In this document: in pieces, positions 1-8,041 of the stretch
How positions within the stretch are numbered: position 1 is the stretch's first letter
Layout: every line of letters starts with the position of its first letter
Assembly (NCBI GenBank): GCA_963779225.1
Contig: CAVZWW010000003.1
Location: 1 to 64,000, forward strand
Reading direction: 5' to 3'
Source of the DNA: CAVPCZ01 sp963779225
Lineage (GTDB): Bacteria; Bacteroidota; Ignavibacteria; UBA10030; UBA6906
DNA: 64,000 nucleotides
The notes under the pieces: model-generated
Seen by the model: the letters and a program-made list of their open reading frames with translations, nothing else
The model's database searches: none
What the model was told of the DNA's origin: nothing
Program-made: the position numbers and the translations under genes

Positions 1-71
1 CCCCCAACGAGATTCGAACTCGTGTTACAGGCTTGAAAAGCCCGTGTCCTAGGCCTCTAGACGATGGGGGC
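1..71 (-). tRNA. tRNA-Glu (TTC), last base cut by window edge
   Basis: The reverse strand begins GCCCCCA, has a D-arm with TCTAGAGGCCTAGGAC, an anticodon stem-loop CGGGC-TTTTCAA-GCCTG whose centre is TTC, and a T-arm containing GTTCGAATC. The acceptor pairs GCCCCCA with TGGGGG; the final paired base lies just outside the window. No CCA can be checked. Confidence 0.95.
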
Positions 72-83
72 AAGCTGCTGGTG

Positions 84-156
84 TGACCCCGGCGCGAATC
101 GAACGCGCAACCTACAGCTTAGAAGGCTGTTGCTCTATCCGTTGAGCTACGGGGCC
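84..156 (-). tRNA. tRNA-Arg (TCT)
   Basis: The reverse strand shows acceptor GGCCCCG pairing with CGGGGTC, anticodon stem ACAGC/GCTGT around loop CTTCTAA (anticodon TCT), and T-arm GCGCG-TTCGAAT-CGCGC. CCA is not encoded. It lies 12 bp from tRNA-Glu and may be cotranscribed with it. No gene is seen in the 235 bases that follow on the plus strand. Confidence 0.95.
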
Positions 157-391
157 GTTCCGCACGCTCGGTCACAGAGCATTTAATATACAATATTTCT
201 GTTTTTTCTGCAACGCCTTTGCCGGATGCCTGCCCCCCGCATTCACGGTGCGCTCCTGTTCACGTTTGACCTGCCCTGGCCGTATTTTTCAGGGCCACTC
301 CTCCTACTTCTTCTGCACGTGTGATTTCAGCAGAAACAATATTCCCTTTGTCTCTTCACAATTCCGCCCGCGTACAAAGCGAGACGCGCTG

Positions 392-1426
392 TCAGGTGTC
401 ACCTCCATTGCCTGGCTCGACAGATTCCCCGGACATGTCTCCTGCTTTCCCGGCATATTCTCGGAAGAGATCAAGATACGTCCGGTAGCTGTCGTACGAA
501 ACCCCGGGAGGTGTCTGATGATCACAACTGATCAAGAACCCCCCTCTGGCGGCTGTCGGGAGAAGCCGCTCGAACTCCTCCCTCATACGGGATTCGCCCT
601 TATTCATCGTCATCTTGTCGAAGTGACCGATGAATCTCATCCTCGGATGTTGGGCCCGAAGTGATGAGATGTCGACCCCGGCCTGCCGCTCCAATGGCAG
701 AATGCCCTTGAGTCCGGATTCTTCGAACCAGTACGACGGCGTGGCAACATCCCCGTCCGAATCAATGATCGGCATGATCCCCCTTTCTCTTAACACGGGG
801 ATGACTCTGTCGTAGTAGGGCCGCATGAACTCATTGAAGAGGTCCTTTGAGAGCATCGGACCCTTGTTATAGCTCATATCTTCAGCGAACGTCATGAAGT
901 CGGGCACGCAGATGGAACATACATGTCCGATCACGTTCACGATCCAATCGGCCAGGTCCGAGTTGATCCGATGCATCAACTCCGGCTGGTCATAGAATGC
1001 GTAGAGATGCCGTTCGATTCCGAGAAGACGTCTTGCGAACCAGAAGAAACCGTCAACGGTGAACCAGAGAACCACATCTCCATCCTGTTGTTCTTGTGCC
1101 CACTGTCGCCACCGCTCTCCGTCGACGGGATTTGAAGGGTAGAGGTACGGCAGAATCCGGTCATAATCCGCATCTGACTCAAGGATACCGGTTCCGTGTG
1201 CCTCCGGTCGGGGACAGTCGGATGCCATGACGTCAAACCAGTCCTGTTTGTATATATCCAGGTTAAAATGTTTGCAGATGGCATAGCGATCACTGAGGTC
1301 GGGGGGAAGTCCTTCGCCATGCCATCGCTCAATCGTCTCCTCCCACCACTCCGCCCACTCAAGGAGTGGAAGGCGGTCGAAGGGCTTGAAGTCCATGATC
1401 GCATGAAATCGTTCCCGGGTATTCAT
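392..1426 (-). CDS. Uroporphyrinogen-decarboxylase-like (URO-D fold) protein
   Basis: This 344-residue protein opens MNTRERFHAIMDFKPFDRLP, the usual N-terminus of the URO-D/MtaA/CmuA superfamily. It carries the mid-protein signature EDMSYNKGPMLS followed by a PYYDRVIPVL helix. Family members are TIM barrels that decarboxylate uroporphyrinogen or transfer methyl groups from corrinoids. The His-x-Cys zinc motif of the corrinoid methyltransferases is not visible, so the substrate is unknown; environmental paralogues like this are usually not haem enzymes. The ATG at 1426 is chosen because GAGGTG lies 7 bases upstream; an upstream TTG at 1444 would add six residues. It stands alone on its strand between tRNAs and the adenylate kinase. 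Confidence 0.8.
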   Translation of the reverse strand: MNTRERFHAIMDFKPFDRLPLLEWAEWWEETIERWHGEGLPPDLSDRYAICKHFNLDIYKQDWFDVMASDCPRPEAHGTGILESDADYDRILPYLYPSNPVDGERWRQWAQEQQDGDVVLWFTVDGFFWFARRLLGIERHLYAFYDQPELMHRINSDLADWIVNVIGHVCSICVPDFMTFAEDMSYNKGPMLSKDLFNEFMRPYYDRVIPVLRERGIMPIIDSDGDVATPSYWFEESGLKGILPLERQAGVDISSLRAQHPRMRFIGHFDKMTMNKGESRMREEFERLLPTAARGGFLISCDHQTPPGVSYDSYRTYLDLFREYAGKAGDMSGESVEPGNGGDT

Positions 1427-1835
1427 TCTCCTGCACCTCGTCAAAACTCTCTATGCGCGGCCCGCCGGCGGTCACCCGGCTTTATCATTGGCCGCACGGA
1501 TCTTCGCACGATCAATCACGGGGCTGGTCTCCAGATCCATCAGCGCATTGATCAACATACCCCTGTCACATTGCCAGATATTTTCGGCACGCATCTTTGC
1601 TTCCCATGGTGTACATGGCCTCATGAACCTCACCCGCCTTCTTCGTCATGTCCAAACCTGCCAGCGATAGACTGATCCGATAATGTACCGAGATCATAGG
1701 ACTTATGACAGTCATAACAGAATCGGACAGCAGGACCGCGGAAATGTGCCTACTCCCGCCACTAGCGATGAGGCCGGAGTGATCGAATCCGGAGAAGAAG
1801 AGAGTATCCGGATCGCTATCCGTCTGAGAAGAAGA
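1427..1835. other. Intergenic stretch with a lone CxxCH coding remnant
   Basis: There is no intact gene in these 409 bases. On the minus strand around 1640-1745 a short frame reads FCYDCHKSYDLGTLSD, a haem c-binding CxxCH in plausible protein context. It is closed by stops on both sides, so at most it is a cytochrome relic. Confidence 0.4.
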
Positions 1836-3011
1836 TCACCGCAGATTCTTGAAGCCGTTTTCAATCTCGAAGGAGATCCGTTTGTACACCTCCTCGAGCG
1901 TCCCTTCGCCGTTCACCTTCACGACGCCATGCCGTTGTTTGTACTTTTCGATGACGGGAACGGTCTTCGTTTCATGCTCCTGGAGACGCTTGACAATCTT
2001 CTGGGTGCTTGTATCATACGGCATGCACCGGTCAGTCTTGCTGCGCTGGTCCAGCCTACTGATCAATTCCAGGGTTGGGAGTTCGATCTCGATGATTTTT
2101 GAAATGGCGGTTCCGTACTTCTTCAGCAGGCCGTCGAGGATATAGGACTGAACGAGGGTGCGGGGAAAACCCTTGAAGATGAACCCTTTGGCATCGAAGT
2201 TCTTCGAAGCGGCGAGACGCTTTTCGATAAGCTGAACAACGATCTCATCGGGCACGAGTTGTCCGTTTTCGTACATCTCGATGATCTTACGCCCAGTCTC
2301 AGTGTTTTCCTTGATTTCGCGATCGAGCATCTCGCCGGTGGCCACATATTCCAATCCGTACTCCTTTGCAAGCGCTTTGCCTTGCGAGCCGCGTCCTGAC
2401 CCGGGGTATCCGAACAAGACGATGTTCAAGAGAATCTTGCTCAGTTCGTGTTTGATGATCGCTTCGATCGAGTGCGTCACCTCGTTTATGCCGGCGCTTC
2501 CATCGACGTCGACGCAGATCCCTTTATCCTTGTAGAACGTGAGGACGGGCAGAGTCTTTTCATCGTATTCACGCAGCCGGTTACGTATGACCTGTTCGTT
2601 GTCGTCCGTGCGTCCCGATGTGAGTCCGCGTTTAAGAAGACGGGCAACTGACTCTTCCTGGGATACCTTGAGATTGATGAGGCAGGTGAGGACCGTATCG
2701 AGCTTGAGCATCAATCCTTCAAGAATATATGCCTGAATGTATGTTCGCGGAAAGCCATCGAAAAGGAATCCGTTTTCGCCGGGGTGATCGGTTATCGTCT
2801 TCTCAATGATCTGTACGATGATTTCATCAGGCACCAGACCACCTGAGGCGATGATACTTTGCGCCTCCAAGCCGAGCCGGGATTTTTGTGCAATCTCCTT
2901 GCGAAGCAGATCGCCGGTGGAGATGTAAAAGAGGTTGTACTTATTAATGAGATACTCAGATTGAGTACCTTTGCCGGCTCCCGGGGGGCCGAAGAGAGCG
3001 ATATTCAGCAT
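1836..3011 (-). CDS. Tandem-domain adenylate kinase-like protein
   Basis: Two nucleoside-monophosphate-kinase domains are fused in one 391-residue chain, about twice the usual adenylate kinase length. Domain 1 (residues 1-190) has the P-loop GPPGAGKGT at 8-16, STGDLLR at 31-37, DGFPRT at 85-90 and an Arg-rich segment after a short lid, so it should convert ATP+AMP to 2 ADP. Domain 2 (from about 194) keeps the fold motifs but reads GYPGSGRGS at 201-209, with Arg in place of the P-loop Lys, and KGFPRT instead of DGFPRT. It is probably non-catalytic or regulatory. The start ATG has AGGAAAG 7 bases upstream. No Zn-finger lid is present. The neighbours do not suggest an operon. Confidence 0.9.
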   Translation of the reverse strand: MLNIALFGPPGAGKGTQSEYLINKYNLFYISTGDLLRKEIAQKSRLGLEAQSIIASGGLVPDEIIVQIIEKTITDHPGENGFLFDGFPRTYIQAYILEGLMLKLDTVLTCLINLKVSQEESVARLLKRGLTSGRTDDNEQVIRNRLREYDEKTLPVLTFYKDKGICVDVDGSAGINEVTHSIEAIIKHELSKILLNIVLFGYPGSGRGSQGKALAKEYGLEYVATGEMLDREIKENTETGRKIIEMYENGQLVPDEIVVQLIEKRLAASKNFDAKGFIFKGFPRTLVQSYILDGLLKKYGTAISKIIEIELPTLELISRLDQRSKTDRCMPYDTSTQKIVKRLQEHETKTVPVIEKYKQRHGVVKVNGEGTLEEVYKRISFEIENGFKNLR

Positions 3012-3180
3012 GTATATTCTTTCCTGGAGTTTAATGATCTGGGATCAAACGGTTACGGTTGTGCACCCCGGGAACCCCATCCACATCGGGTCTGAAACCA
3101 CTCCCTGCCCGGATGATTCATGATGCTCCTCTTGACCGGCTGTTGCATTCTCATTGACTTTTGCCATCTTGACGAGCGCT

Positions 3181-3447
3181 TTACCGATCACACAGTGCGC
3201 GCGCCAGGATGGCGCCGCGGTTTCCGTTCTCGGGATCATATCCCTCATTGTGGCGTCGGGCATCATGAAACACCGCAAACAGCCCGACCACAGTCGGATC
3301 GGCGCCCGTCTCGCCAGCGAGACGGCGGCCATTCACAAGGACCCGCGCCCAGTGAGCCACACCGTGAATTCCACCGAGAGGCAAATTGTAGCCCCGGGTG
3401 ATCTGCAGAACTAGGTTTGGCGTTAGCATTCGTTTGTGCGCCTGCAA
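3181..3447 (-). pseudogene. HD-domain protein, N-terminal remnant
   Basis: The 88 residues resemble the start of small HD-superfamily proteins: GIHGVAHWARVLVNGRRLA, then FHDARR with the paired His-Asp, then GYDPENGNRGA. Family members are metal-dependent phosphohydrolases of about 150 residues or more. Here the frame stops after LARALCDR and the C-terminal helices are missing, so I read it as truncated. A sequencing frameshift remains possible, but no convincing continuation is seen in the other frames downstream to 3045. Confidence 0.55.
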
Positions 3448-4049
3448 CTCATTCCATTTTTCAATATCCTGCTTTGAACAGGTCCGATTCGAAGAACCAT
3501 GTCATTTTGAGGAATTCCAGAAGGCGGGACATCCCACCTATCGAAATCTGAGCTGCAAACAGTCCTTTTGGATTGAGAATCCCCACATTCAGAAAAGCGT
3601 CCCCTGCATCGCTTGTCACCGCCGAAGAAAGAACAATCCACTCATAGGAAGGTACCCAGCCCATTACGGAAAGTCAATTCCCCGATTTATGCTGAAGTTC
3701 TCACGGGCAGCGTGACCATGAGAGCCCGGGGGCATACACCCACGCACACGAAAGCCCCGACACTTTGGCGGGACCGCGGCTTGTACTACCTCGGAACTGA
3801 GGGTGAAACACTGCTTCTCTTCGCCAAGCCCTCCAACATGGTCTTCGACTTCACTTCGTTGCCGTACATATTCCTGATCCGACCTGTGATCCCCAGATGC
3901 ACAGTTGGTACCGGTATCCGGAGTGAGAGGAGAGATACGGATGAGTTGAGTCTGCATTCGAACATGCAGGTTCTTGCCGTTCTTCCGAAGGGTTGACATT
4001 GTCATTGGAGATTCTGATCTTAGTTATAAGCATACGCTCATAATATCCA
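3448..4049. other. Gene-poor stretch, nothing recognised
   Basis: Several short open frames exist on both strands over 602 bases, the longest about 113 and 127 codons. None has a recognisable motif, protein-like composition or ribosome binding site. The minus-strand frame 3461-3664 looks the most protein-like but I cannot place it. This is probably decayed coding DNA like the flanks. Confidence 0.5.
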
Positions 4050-4433
4050 ATGGCACGACCACATAAACAGCGGTTCATCGGCACCCCGCCAGAGGCGAGC
4101 CTATTCAAGCCCCGGGGAATACCTCTGTTTCACCTTGAGCGCGTTGTCCTTTCACTGGATGAACTGGAGGCGATTCGGCTTGCCGACCTGGACGGAGACC
4201 AGCACGAACATGCCGCGGCTAAGATGAATATCTCACGGCCTACGTTTGGAAGGATTCTCGAGCATGCGCACAAGACCGTTGCCGATGCTCTCCTGAACGG
4301 AAAAGCACTTCAGATAGAGGGTGGGCCGGTCACTACAGCCCGAAGAGGACAAGTTCGATGCCGTCGTTGTAAACGCTCATGGCAAGTGCCAATTCCGGCC
4401 ACGGCAGAATTTCACTGCCCCCGCTGTCCATAG
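4050..4433 (+). CDS. DUF134-family predicted DNA-binding protein
   Basis: This 127-residue protein opens MARPHKQRFIGTPP and carries LSLDELEAIRLADLDG, the diagnostic block of DUF134. A sigma-70 region-4-like helix-turn-helix follows (MNISRPTFGRILEHAHKTVA). The C-terminus is a zinc ribbon, CRRC then CPRC. DUF134 genes commonly neighbour NifX/NafY-like proteins and Mrp/NBP35 ATPases and are presumed to regulate metallocluster genes. That context is retained here, with a NifX-like gene 400 bases downstream. The ribosome binding site is weak. Binding target unknown. Confidence 0.85.
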   Translation: MARPHKQRFIGTPPEASLFKPRGIPLFHLERVVLSLDELEAIRLADLDGDQHEHAAAKMNISRPTFGRILEHAHKTVADALLNGKALQIEGGPVTTARRGQVRCRRCKRSWQVPIPATAEFHCPRCP

Positions 4434-4454
4434 GACAAAATTGAATCACCAAAG

Positions 4455-4803
4455 CAGTGATGCTGATCGCAATCTCGTAAAGTTCAACCAAGGCGGTGCG
4501 CTCAGTCTTTTTCATCGATCCCAAGGGGATTTTCCGGACCATCATTTACTATCCTCTCAGCGTCGGAAGGAATTTCGACGAGCTCAACAGGGCTCTCGTT
4601 GCCCGCAGACGGCCGACATATTCTCCGTTGCCACTCCCGCTGACTGGCGGCCCGGCGACGAAGTGATCGTCCCCACCGCCGGATCCTGCGGAGTTGCCAA
4701 GGAGCGCATGGAAGGGAAAGTTGATATGAAGTGTGATGACTGGTTCTTCTGCACACAAAAGCTCACGGAACAGGAGATTTTTGGCAAGATCCTCAAGAAG
4801 TAG
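4455..4803 (+). pseudogene. Peroxiredoxin (Prx6/1-Cys type) C-terminal remnant, frameshifted
   Basis: In one frame the DNA encodes SVFFIDPKGIFRTIIYYPLS and GRNFDELNRAL. In the next frame it encodes SVATPADWRPGDEVIVP, GSCGVAKERM and CDDWFFCTQKLTE, ending at the stop at 4803. Together these are the C-terminal half of a Prx6-type peroxiredoxin in correct order. Upstream, DADRNLVKFNQGG is a further shifted piece. The N-terminal catalytic Cys region is absent. At least one and probably two frameshifts separate the parts, so this is a dead gene between DUF134 and the NifX-like gene. Confidence 0.75.
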
Positions 4804-4831
4804 AACAACAGCTGAACATCAAAGGAGAACA

Positions 4832-5242
4832 ATGGAAACACCAAACAACACAATCGCATTTGTCACTGACGACGGCTCGACAATCAGCTCGCACTTCGGC
4901 CGTGCGCTCTACTACGAGGTGATCACCCTGCACAACGGAAAGGTTGCTGATCGCAAGCACGTGAACAAGGCGGGCCATCATTCCTTCGGACCGGAGGCAC
5001 ATGGGGCAGATGGCCATAATGACGATCACAAACACGCAACAATGACCGCCCCGCTGGCTGGTGTAGCCGTACTCATCGCGCGCGGCATGGGCATGGGAGC
5101 CCGGCAGCATCTTGTTGCATCGGGGATTCAACCCATTCTTACCGATCTGCACACAATCGATGAGGCGGTGGAACACTATGTTGCGGGGACTCTCGTGGAC
5201 AACCCCCGCCGGCTGCACGACCATGGACCTCAGCACCGGTGA
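4832..5242 (+). CDS. NifX/NafY-family (dinitrogenase Fe-Mo cofactor biosynthesis domain) protein
   Basis: The 136-residue protein has the small Fe-Mo-cofactor-binding domain layout: IAFVTDDGSTISSHFGRA at the start, GVAVLIARGMGMGARQHL in the middle and IDEAVEHYVAGTL near the end. A His-rich loop (GHHSFGPEAHGADGHND) is inserted and may bind metal. No nitrogenase genes are near. In such settings the family is usually linked to Mrp-type Fe-S carriers rather than nitrogen fixation. The start at METPNN is supported by AAAGGAG 5 bases upstream; the frame extends further upstream but without a good site. Confidence 0.85.
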   Translation: METPNNTIAFVTDDGSTISSHFGRALYYEVITLHNGKVADRKHVNKAGHHSFGPEAHGADGHNDDHKHATMTAPLAGVAVLIARGMGMGARQHLVASGIQPILTDLHTIDEAVEHYVAGTLVDNPRRLHDHGPQHR

Positions 5243-5383
5243 CAGGTTGTGTCCGACAACTTCATGGTTGGCGCATGGAGTTCCCCAATTACCCCACGGT
5301 CCGCTGCGTTGCGGCGGTCCGTGTTCAGATACACAGGACAATCTGTTTGCAGGATTTCACCAACCCTTCTTCAGGCACACCAC

Positions 5384-5413
5384 GGACAGTGTCACTTCTA
5401 TAGTGACGTGTCC
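5384..5413. promoter_or_regulatory. Inverted repeat upstream of PAS fragment
   Basis: The arms GGACA-GT-GTCAC and GTGAC-G-TGTCC flank ttctata. The site ends 27 bases before the ATG of the PAS-domain fragment at 5441. Sigma-54 activators of this locus type bind GTGTCA/TGACAC-like dyads, so this could be an operator. No clear -24/-12 element was found beside it. Confidence 0.4.
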
Positions 5414-5440
5414 GCAGTGTCTTCGACAGCCAGGCAACGG

Positions 5441-5785
5441 ATGAACCGCGCCTCTCAACAACCCAGTTCACCCGTCCATGTCACAACCATCCTCGATAGT
5501 ATCGCCGACGGGGTATTTACCGTCGATGAGACAATGCACATTATGCCATATGCAGACAAGAGGGAACATCCCGGCCAAGGCCGCTGTGCAGGCAGAGGAT
5601 GGGATCCCCCGACCGACACCCACGCAGATCTGGAAGTGAAGGCTGAACACCAAGCCGGGGAAAAACAAGAATTGGTTTACGGAGTTGGCCGCGGTGGAAG
5701 ACCCCACGGCGGCGGGCGTGGACACTGCCACGGCGGCAGCCATCGCCAGGGGAAAAAGAGAGAGAACCCCTCCGTGACAGAATGA
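5441..5785 (+). pseudogene. PAS-domain regulator, 5' remnant
   Basis: From the ATG at 5441 the frame reads MNRASQQPSSPVHVTTILDS then IADGVFTVDE, the start of a PAS domain as found at the N-terminus of sigma-54-dependent regulators near NifX/Mrp genes. After about 40 residues similarity stops and the frame runs through Gly/His-rich, out-of-frame-looking sequence to 5785. The AAA+ and DNA-binding parts are missing. I infer a truncated regulator of the decayed NifX/DUF134 locus. Confidence 0.5.
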
Positions 5786-5798
5786 AAGAGGTCAGGCA

Positions 5799-6218
5799 AT
5801 GACAGACTCACGGACAGACGGAGAAACCACCACTTTTCACCGCAAGTGCTTTGCCTGTGGCGCGGAAAACCCCGTCGGTCTGCGGATGCAATGTATGACC
5901 TCCGGCAACTCGAACACAGGTACAATGGTGATTGACGAACGCTTTCAAGGGTACGACTGCATTGCTCAAGGAGGAATAGTCGCTACAATCCTGGACACCG
6001 CGATGGTACAATTGCTCCATGATCTCTTCGGGGGTAATCCCATGACGGGCAGGCTGGACGTTCGATATCTCACGGCGACACCTCTTCACACACCGCTTAT
6101 CGTCAACGCCCGTCTTCTGAAAGATCGCGGGAATGCCTGCTGGGCGGTCGCCGAGATTCTCCAGGGAACAACCTGTTGCGCAACCGCCCGGGGGACATTC
6201 AAGATCCTCCACGGATAG
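5799..6218 (+). CDS. PaaI-type hotdog thioesterase
   Basis: This 139-residue single hotdog domain shows CFACGAENPVGLRM near the N-terminus, a hallmark of the PaaI/YiiD-like subgroup, and GGIVATILDTAMVQLLHDL, which forms the central hotdog helix. Such enzymes hydrolyse acyl-CoA thioesters in the cytoplasm; the acyl group here is unknown. AGAGG lies 7 bases before the ATG. It appears complete and monocistronic, facing the methyltransferase gene across about 200 bases. Confidence 0.85.
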   Translation: MTDSRTDGETTTFHRKCFACGAENPVGLRMQCMTSGNSNTGTMVIDERFQGYDCIAQGGIVATILDTAMVQLLHDLFGGNPMTGRLDVRYLTATPLHTPLIVNARLLKDRGNACWAVAEILQGTTCCATARGTFKILHG

Positions 6219-6422
6219 CCACGCCGTTTGCGACCCAACCGGCAGGAGAGCGCCGACTACTCGGACTGAACCGGAGATGAGACAATCTCGCCGGAACGCG
6301 TTCGGGGAGTAACTCCCAACGCCCCTATCGCTTCTGGTTCGACACAAACGGCAACAGCGTACGGCCCGATCTTTCCCGCTGACGAAGTGAAGTTGAGAAT
6401 ACGCTCCAATCATGCAGGGCAA

Positions 6423-7061
6423 TCAATCGGGCACTGGTATCTGCCTCGTCTGTACCATCACCAGATGACTCGTCCTGGGCGTATCTTTGAACTCCTGAAT
6501 GACTTCCAGATTCAGTGTTGTGACCAGGCCGGCGATTCCGCCCCGGGACACATACGATTGAAAGCTCCGGTAATGACCCCTCCCGGCAACCCGTTCCACG
6601 ACTTTGTTCAGGAAAGACCAGAACCCTCCCGGCACAGGGACCAGATAATCTCCGATAACAACTCTGTCAGCAACTTCTGCAGCTTCTTCGAGCAACGTTG
6701 ATCTGTCTTCCGCCGCTACTTCGTGAAGGACGTACGTCAGGACCGCATAGTCAAAGCGCTTTGTTCTCTCCGAAAGGACCTCGCAAACACTTTTGTGCCC
6801 AAAGGATACTCCATGATGGGGAGTCCGGGAGAGACGGAGTTGTGCTCGTTCCACGTTGCGCTGAGAAAGATCTATTCCCAGAACAGAGGAACATGTGTCT
6901 GCAAGAGTGAACGCCAATCTTCCTGTTCCGCATCCGACATCAATAACGGTCGAACCCCGGGGAATAAGAGATTTGATTTGACCGAAGAGTCGGTCCTGGT
7001 TCGGCGCGATCCACCTGTCATAGAACCACCCGTCGTACCAGTGTTCTATGGTCCTGGGCAT
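6423..7061 (-). CDS. Class I SAM-dependent methyltransferase
   Basis: About 212 residues. Motif I is VIDVGCGTGRLAF, followed by an acidic LGIDLS strand that contacts SAM, and motif IV is FDYAVLTYVLHEVAAED. The fold is Methyltransf_11/25 type. The C-terminal part, GDYLVPVPGGFWSFLNKVVE, resembles methyltransferases acting on small molecules or membrane-associated substrates; the substrate is unknown. An alternative TTG start at 7070 overlaps the stop of the upstream permease by four bases, so the two genes are translationally coupled or nearly so. Confidence 0.8.
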   Translation of the reverse strand: MPRTIEHWYDGWFYDRWIAPNQDRLFGQIKSLIPRGSTVIDVGCGTGRLAFTLADTCSSVLGIDLSQRNVERAQLRLSRTPHHGVSFGHKSVCEVLSERTKRFDYAVLTYVLHEVAAEDRSTLLEEAAEVADRVVIGDYLVPVPGGFWSFLNKVVERVAGRGHYRSFQSYVSRGGIAGLVTTLNLEVIQEFKDTPRTSHLVMVQTRQIPVPD

Positions 7062-7066
7062 GGGCT

Positions 7067-7909
7067 TCAATACCCCACCGTAAAAAGGGCCAGCCCGACA
7101 ATCAAGCCGAGTGAAAGATTGAAGAGTTTGATCCTCACCGAATCCTTCAGTGAAAACGAAAGCATGGGAAGCATGCCGTGCCCGTCCTGCACTATGGAGC
7201 TGGTCAGGAGGACGGAGAACGGTATGAGCCCCTGTGAAAATAGCGTCACAAAGATCAGGTGCGGACCCGACTCCGGGACGAGCCCGACCAGGGCGCCAAG
7301 GAAAAGGAACGCAATTTTGTGCTGGGACGTAAACTCTGCCAGATGCAGATACTGGAGACCGAATTCAACAATCGACAACGCACCGAAAGTCCAGAGCGCG
7401 GTCTTCCAGAGATGTCTTTTGACAATGTGTTCGTAGACGTGGACCTTCAGATAATGGGACAGGCTTTTTTCACCGGCATGCGTGGTCATTTCGCCGCAAT
7501 TCTCACATGTTTTAATGTGCAGCCTCTTTACAGCCCTGTCAATGAGCCAACCTCCAACAATGCCCAGGACGAAGAGAATCGCAAAGAGGAGAAAAGCTTT
7601 TTGCGGGAACATCGCCAGCATCACGAACGCTTCATCACCCGAAACGGCGATCATTGATCCAGCCAACGCCCCGAAGCTGATCAGCCCGTGCATGTAGAGT
7701 GAGACATTCGTGAACCCCCCGATACACCCCGGGACGGTCCCGATCAGCGAGGAGAGCACATACTGGCGGAACGTGCTTTTACCCTGGAAAACCGCTACGA
7801 CGCTCTTCTTCGTCCATACGTTGAGGATGTCCACGGTAATCATCATCACCGCCACAAGCAACGTGATTTGCAGCGTTTCCAACAACAGTTTTTCCAGCAA
7901 TGTCAGCAT
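7067..7909 (-). CDS. Putative heavy-metal/manganese permease (ArsP_2 / DUF2899 type)
   Basis: This 280-residue membrane protein has two sets of transmembrane helices. Between them lies a cytoplasmic loop with CENCGEMTTHAGEKSLSHYLKVH that could bind metal. Repeated motifs near the start (GTVPGCIGGFTNVSLY) and in the second half (GLVPESGPHLIF) are typical of the putative 10-TM heavy-metal exporter family, some members of which are annotated as manganese transporters. It is the first gene of a two-gene unit with the methyltransferase and lies next to a CDF exporter. Substrate is inferred from family only. Confidence 0.7.
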   Translation of the reverse strand: MLTLLEKLLLETLQITLLVAVMMITVDILNVWTKKSVVAVFQGKSTFRQYVLSSLIGTVPGCIGGFTNVSLYMHGLISFGALAGSMIAVSGDEAFVMLAMFPQKAFLLFAILFVLGIVGGWLIDRAVKRLHIKTCENCGEMTTHAGEKSLSHYLKVHVYEHIVKRHLWKTALWTFGALSIVEFGLQYLHLAEFTSQHKIAFLFLGALVGLVPESGPHLIFVTLFSQGLIPFSVLLTSSIVQDGHGMLPMLSFSLKDSVRIKLFNLSLGLIVGLALFTVGY

Positions 7910-8041
7910 GTCATCTCTTTTCGTTCGTTTCCAAATTCAACACACTCACTGATGGAGCGCTCATTCCGGACTCCAGACGAATCGTCTCATGTCCTTGATT
8001 ATCGCTTCCTGCTATGGAGAAGGTAATCTGCCAATCCCCGC

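Noticed and set aside
1640..1745. Short minus-strand frame with a CxxCH haem-binding motif (FCYDCHKSYDLGTLSD).
   Set aside because: It is closed by stops within about 35 codons on both sides and has no start or signal peptide; a single CxxCH can arise by chance. Kept only as a note in the intergenic entry.
3461..4005. Minus-strand open frames of 67 and 113 codons between the HD remnant and DUF134.
   Set aside because: No motif, ribosome site or domain character; probably decayed or chance frames.
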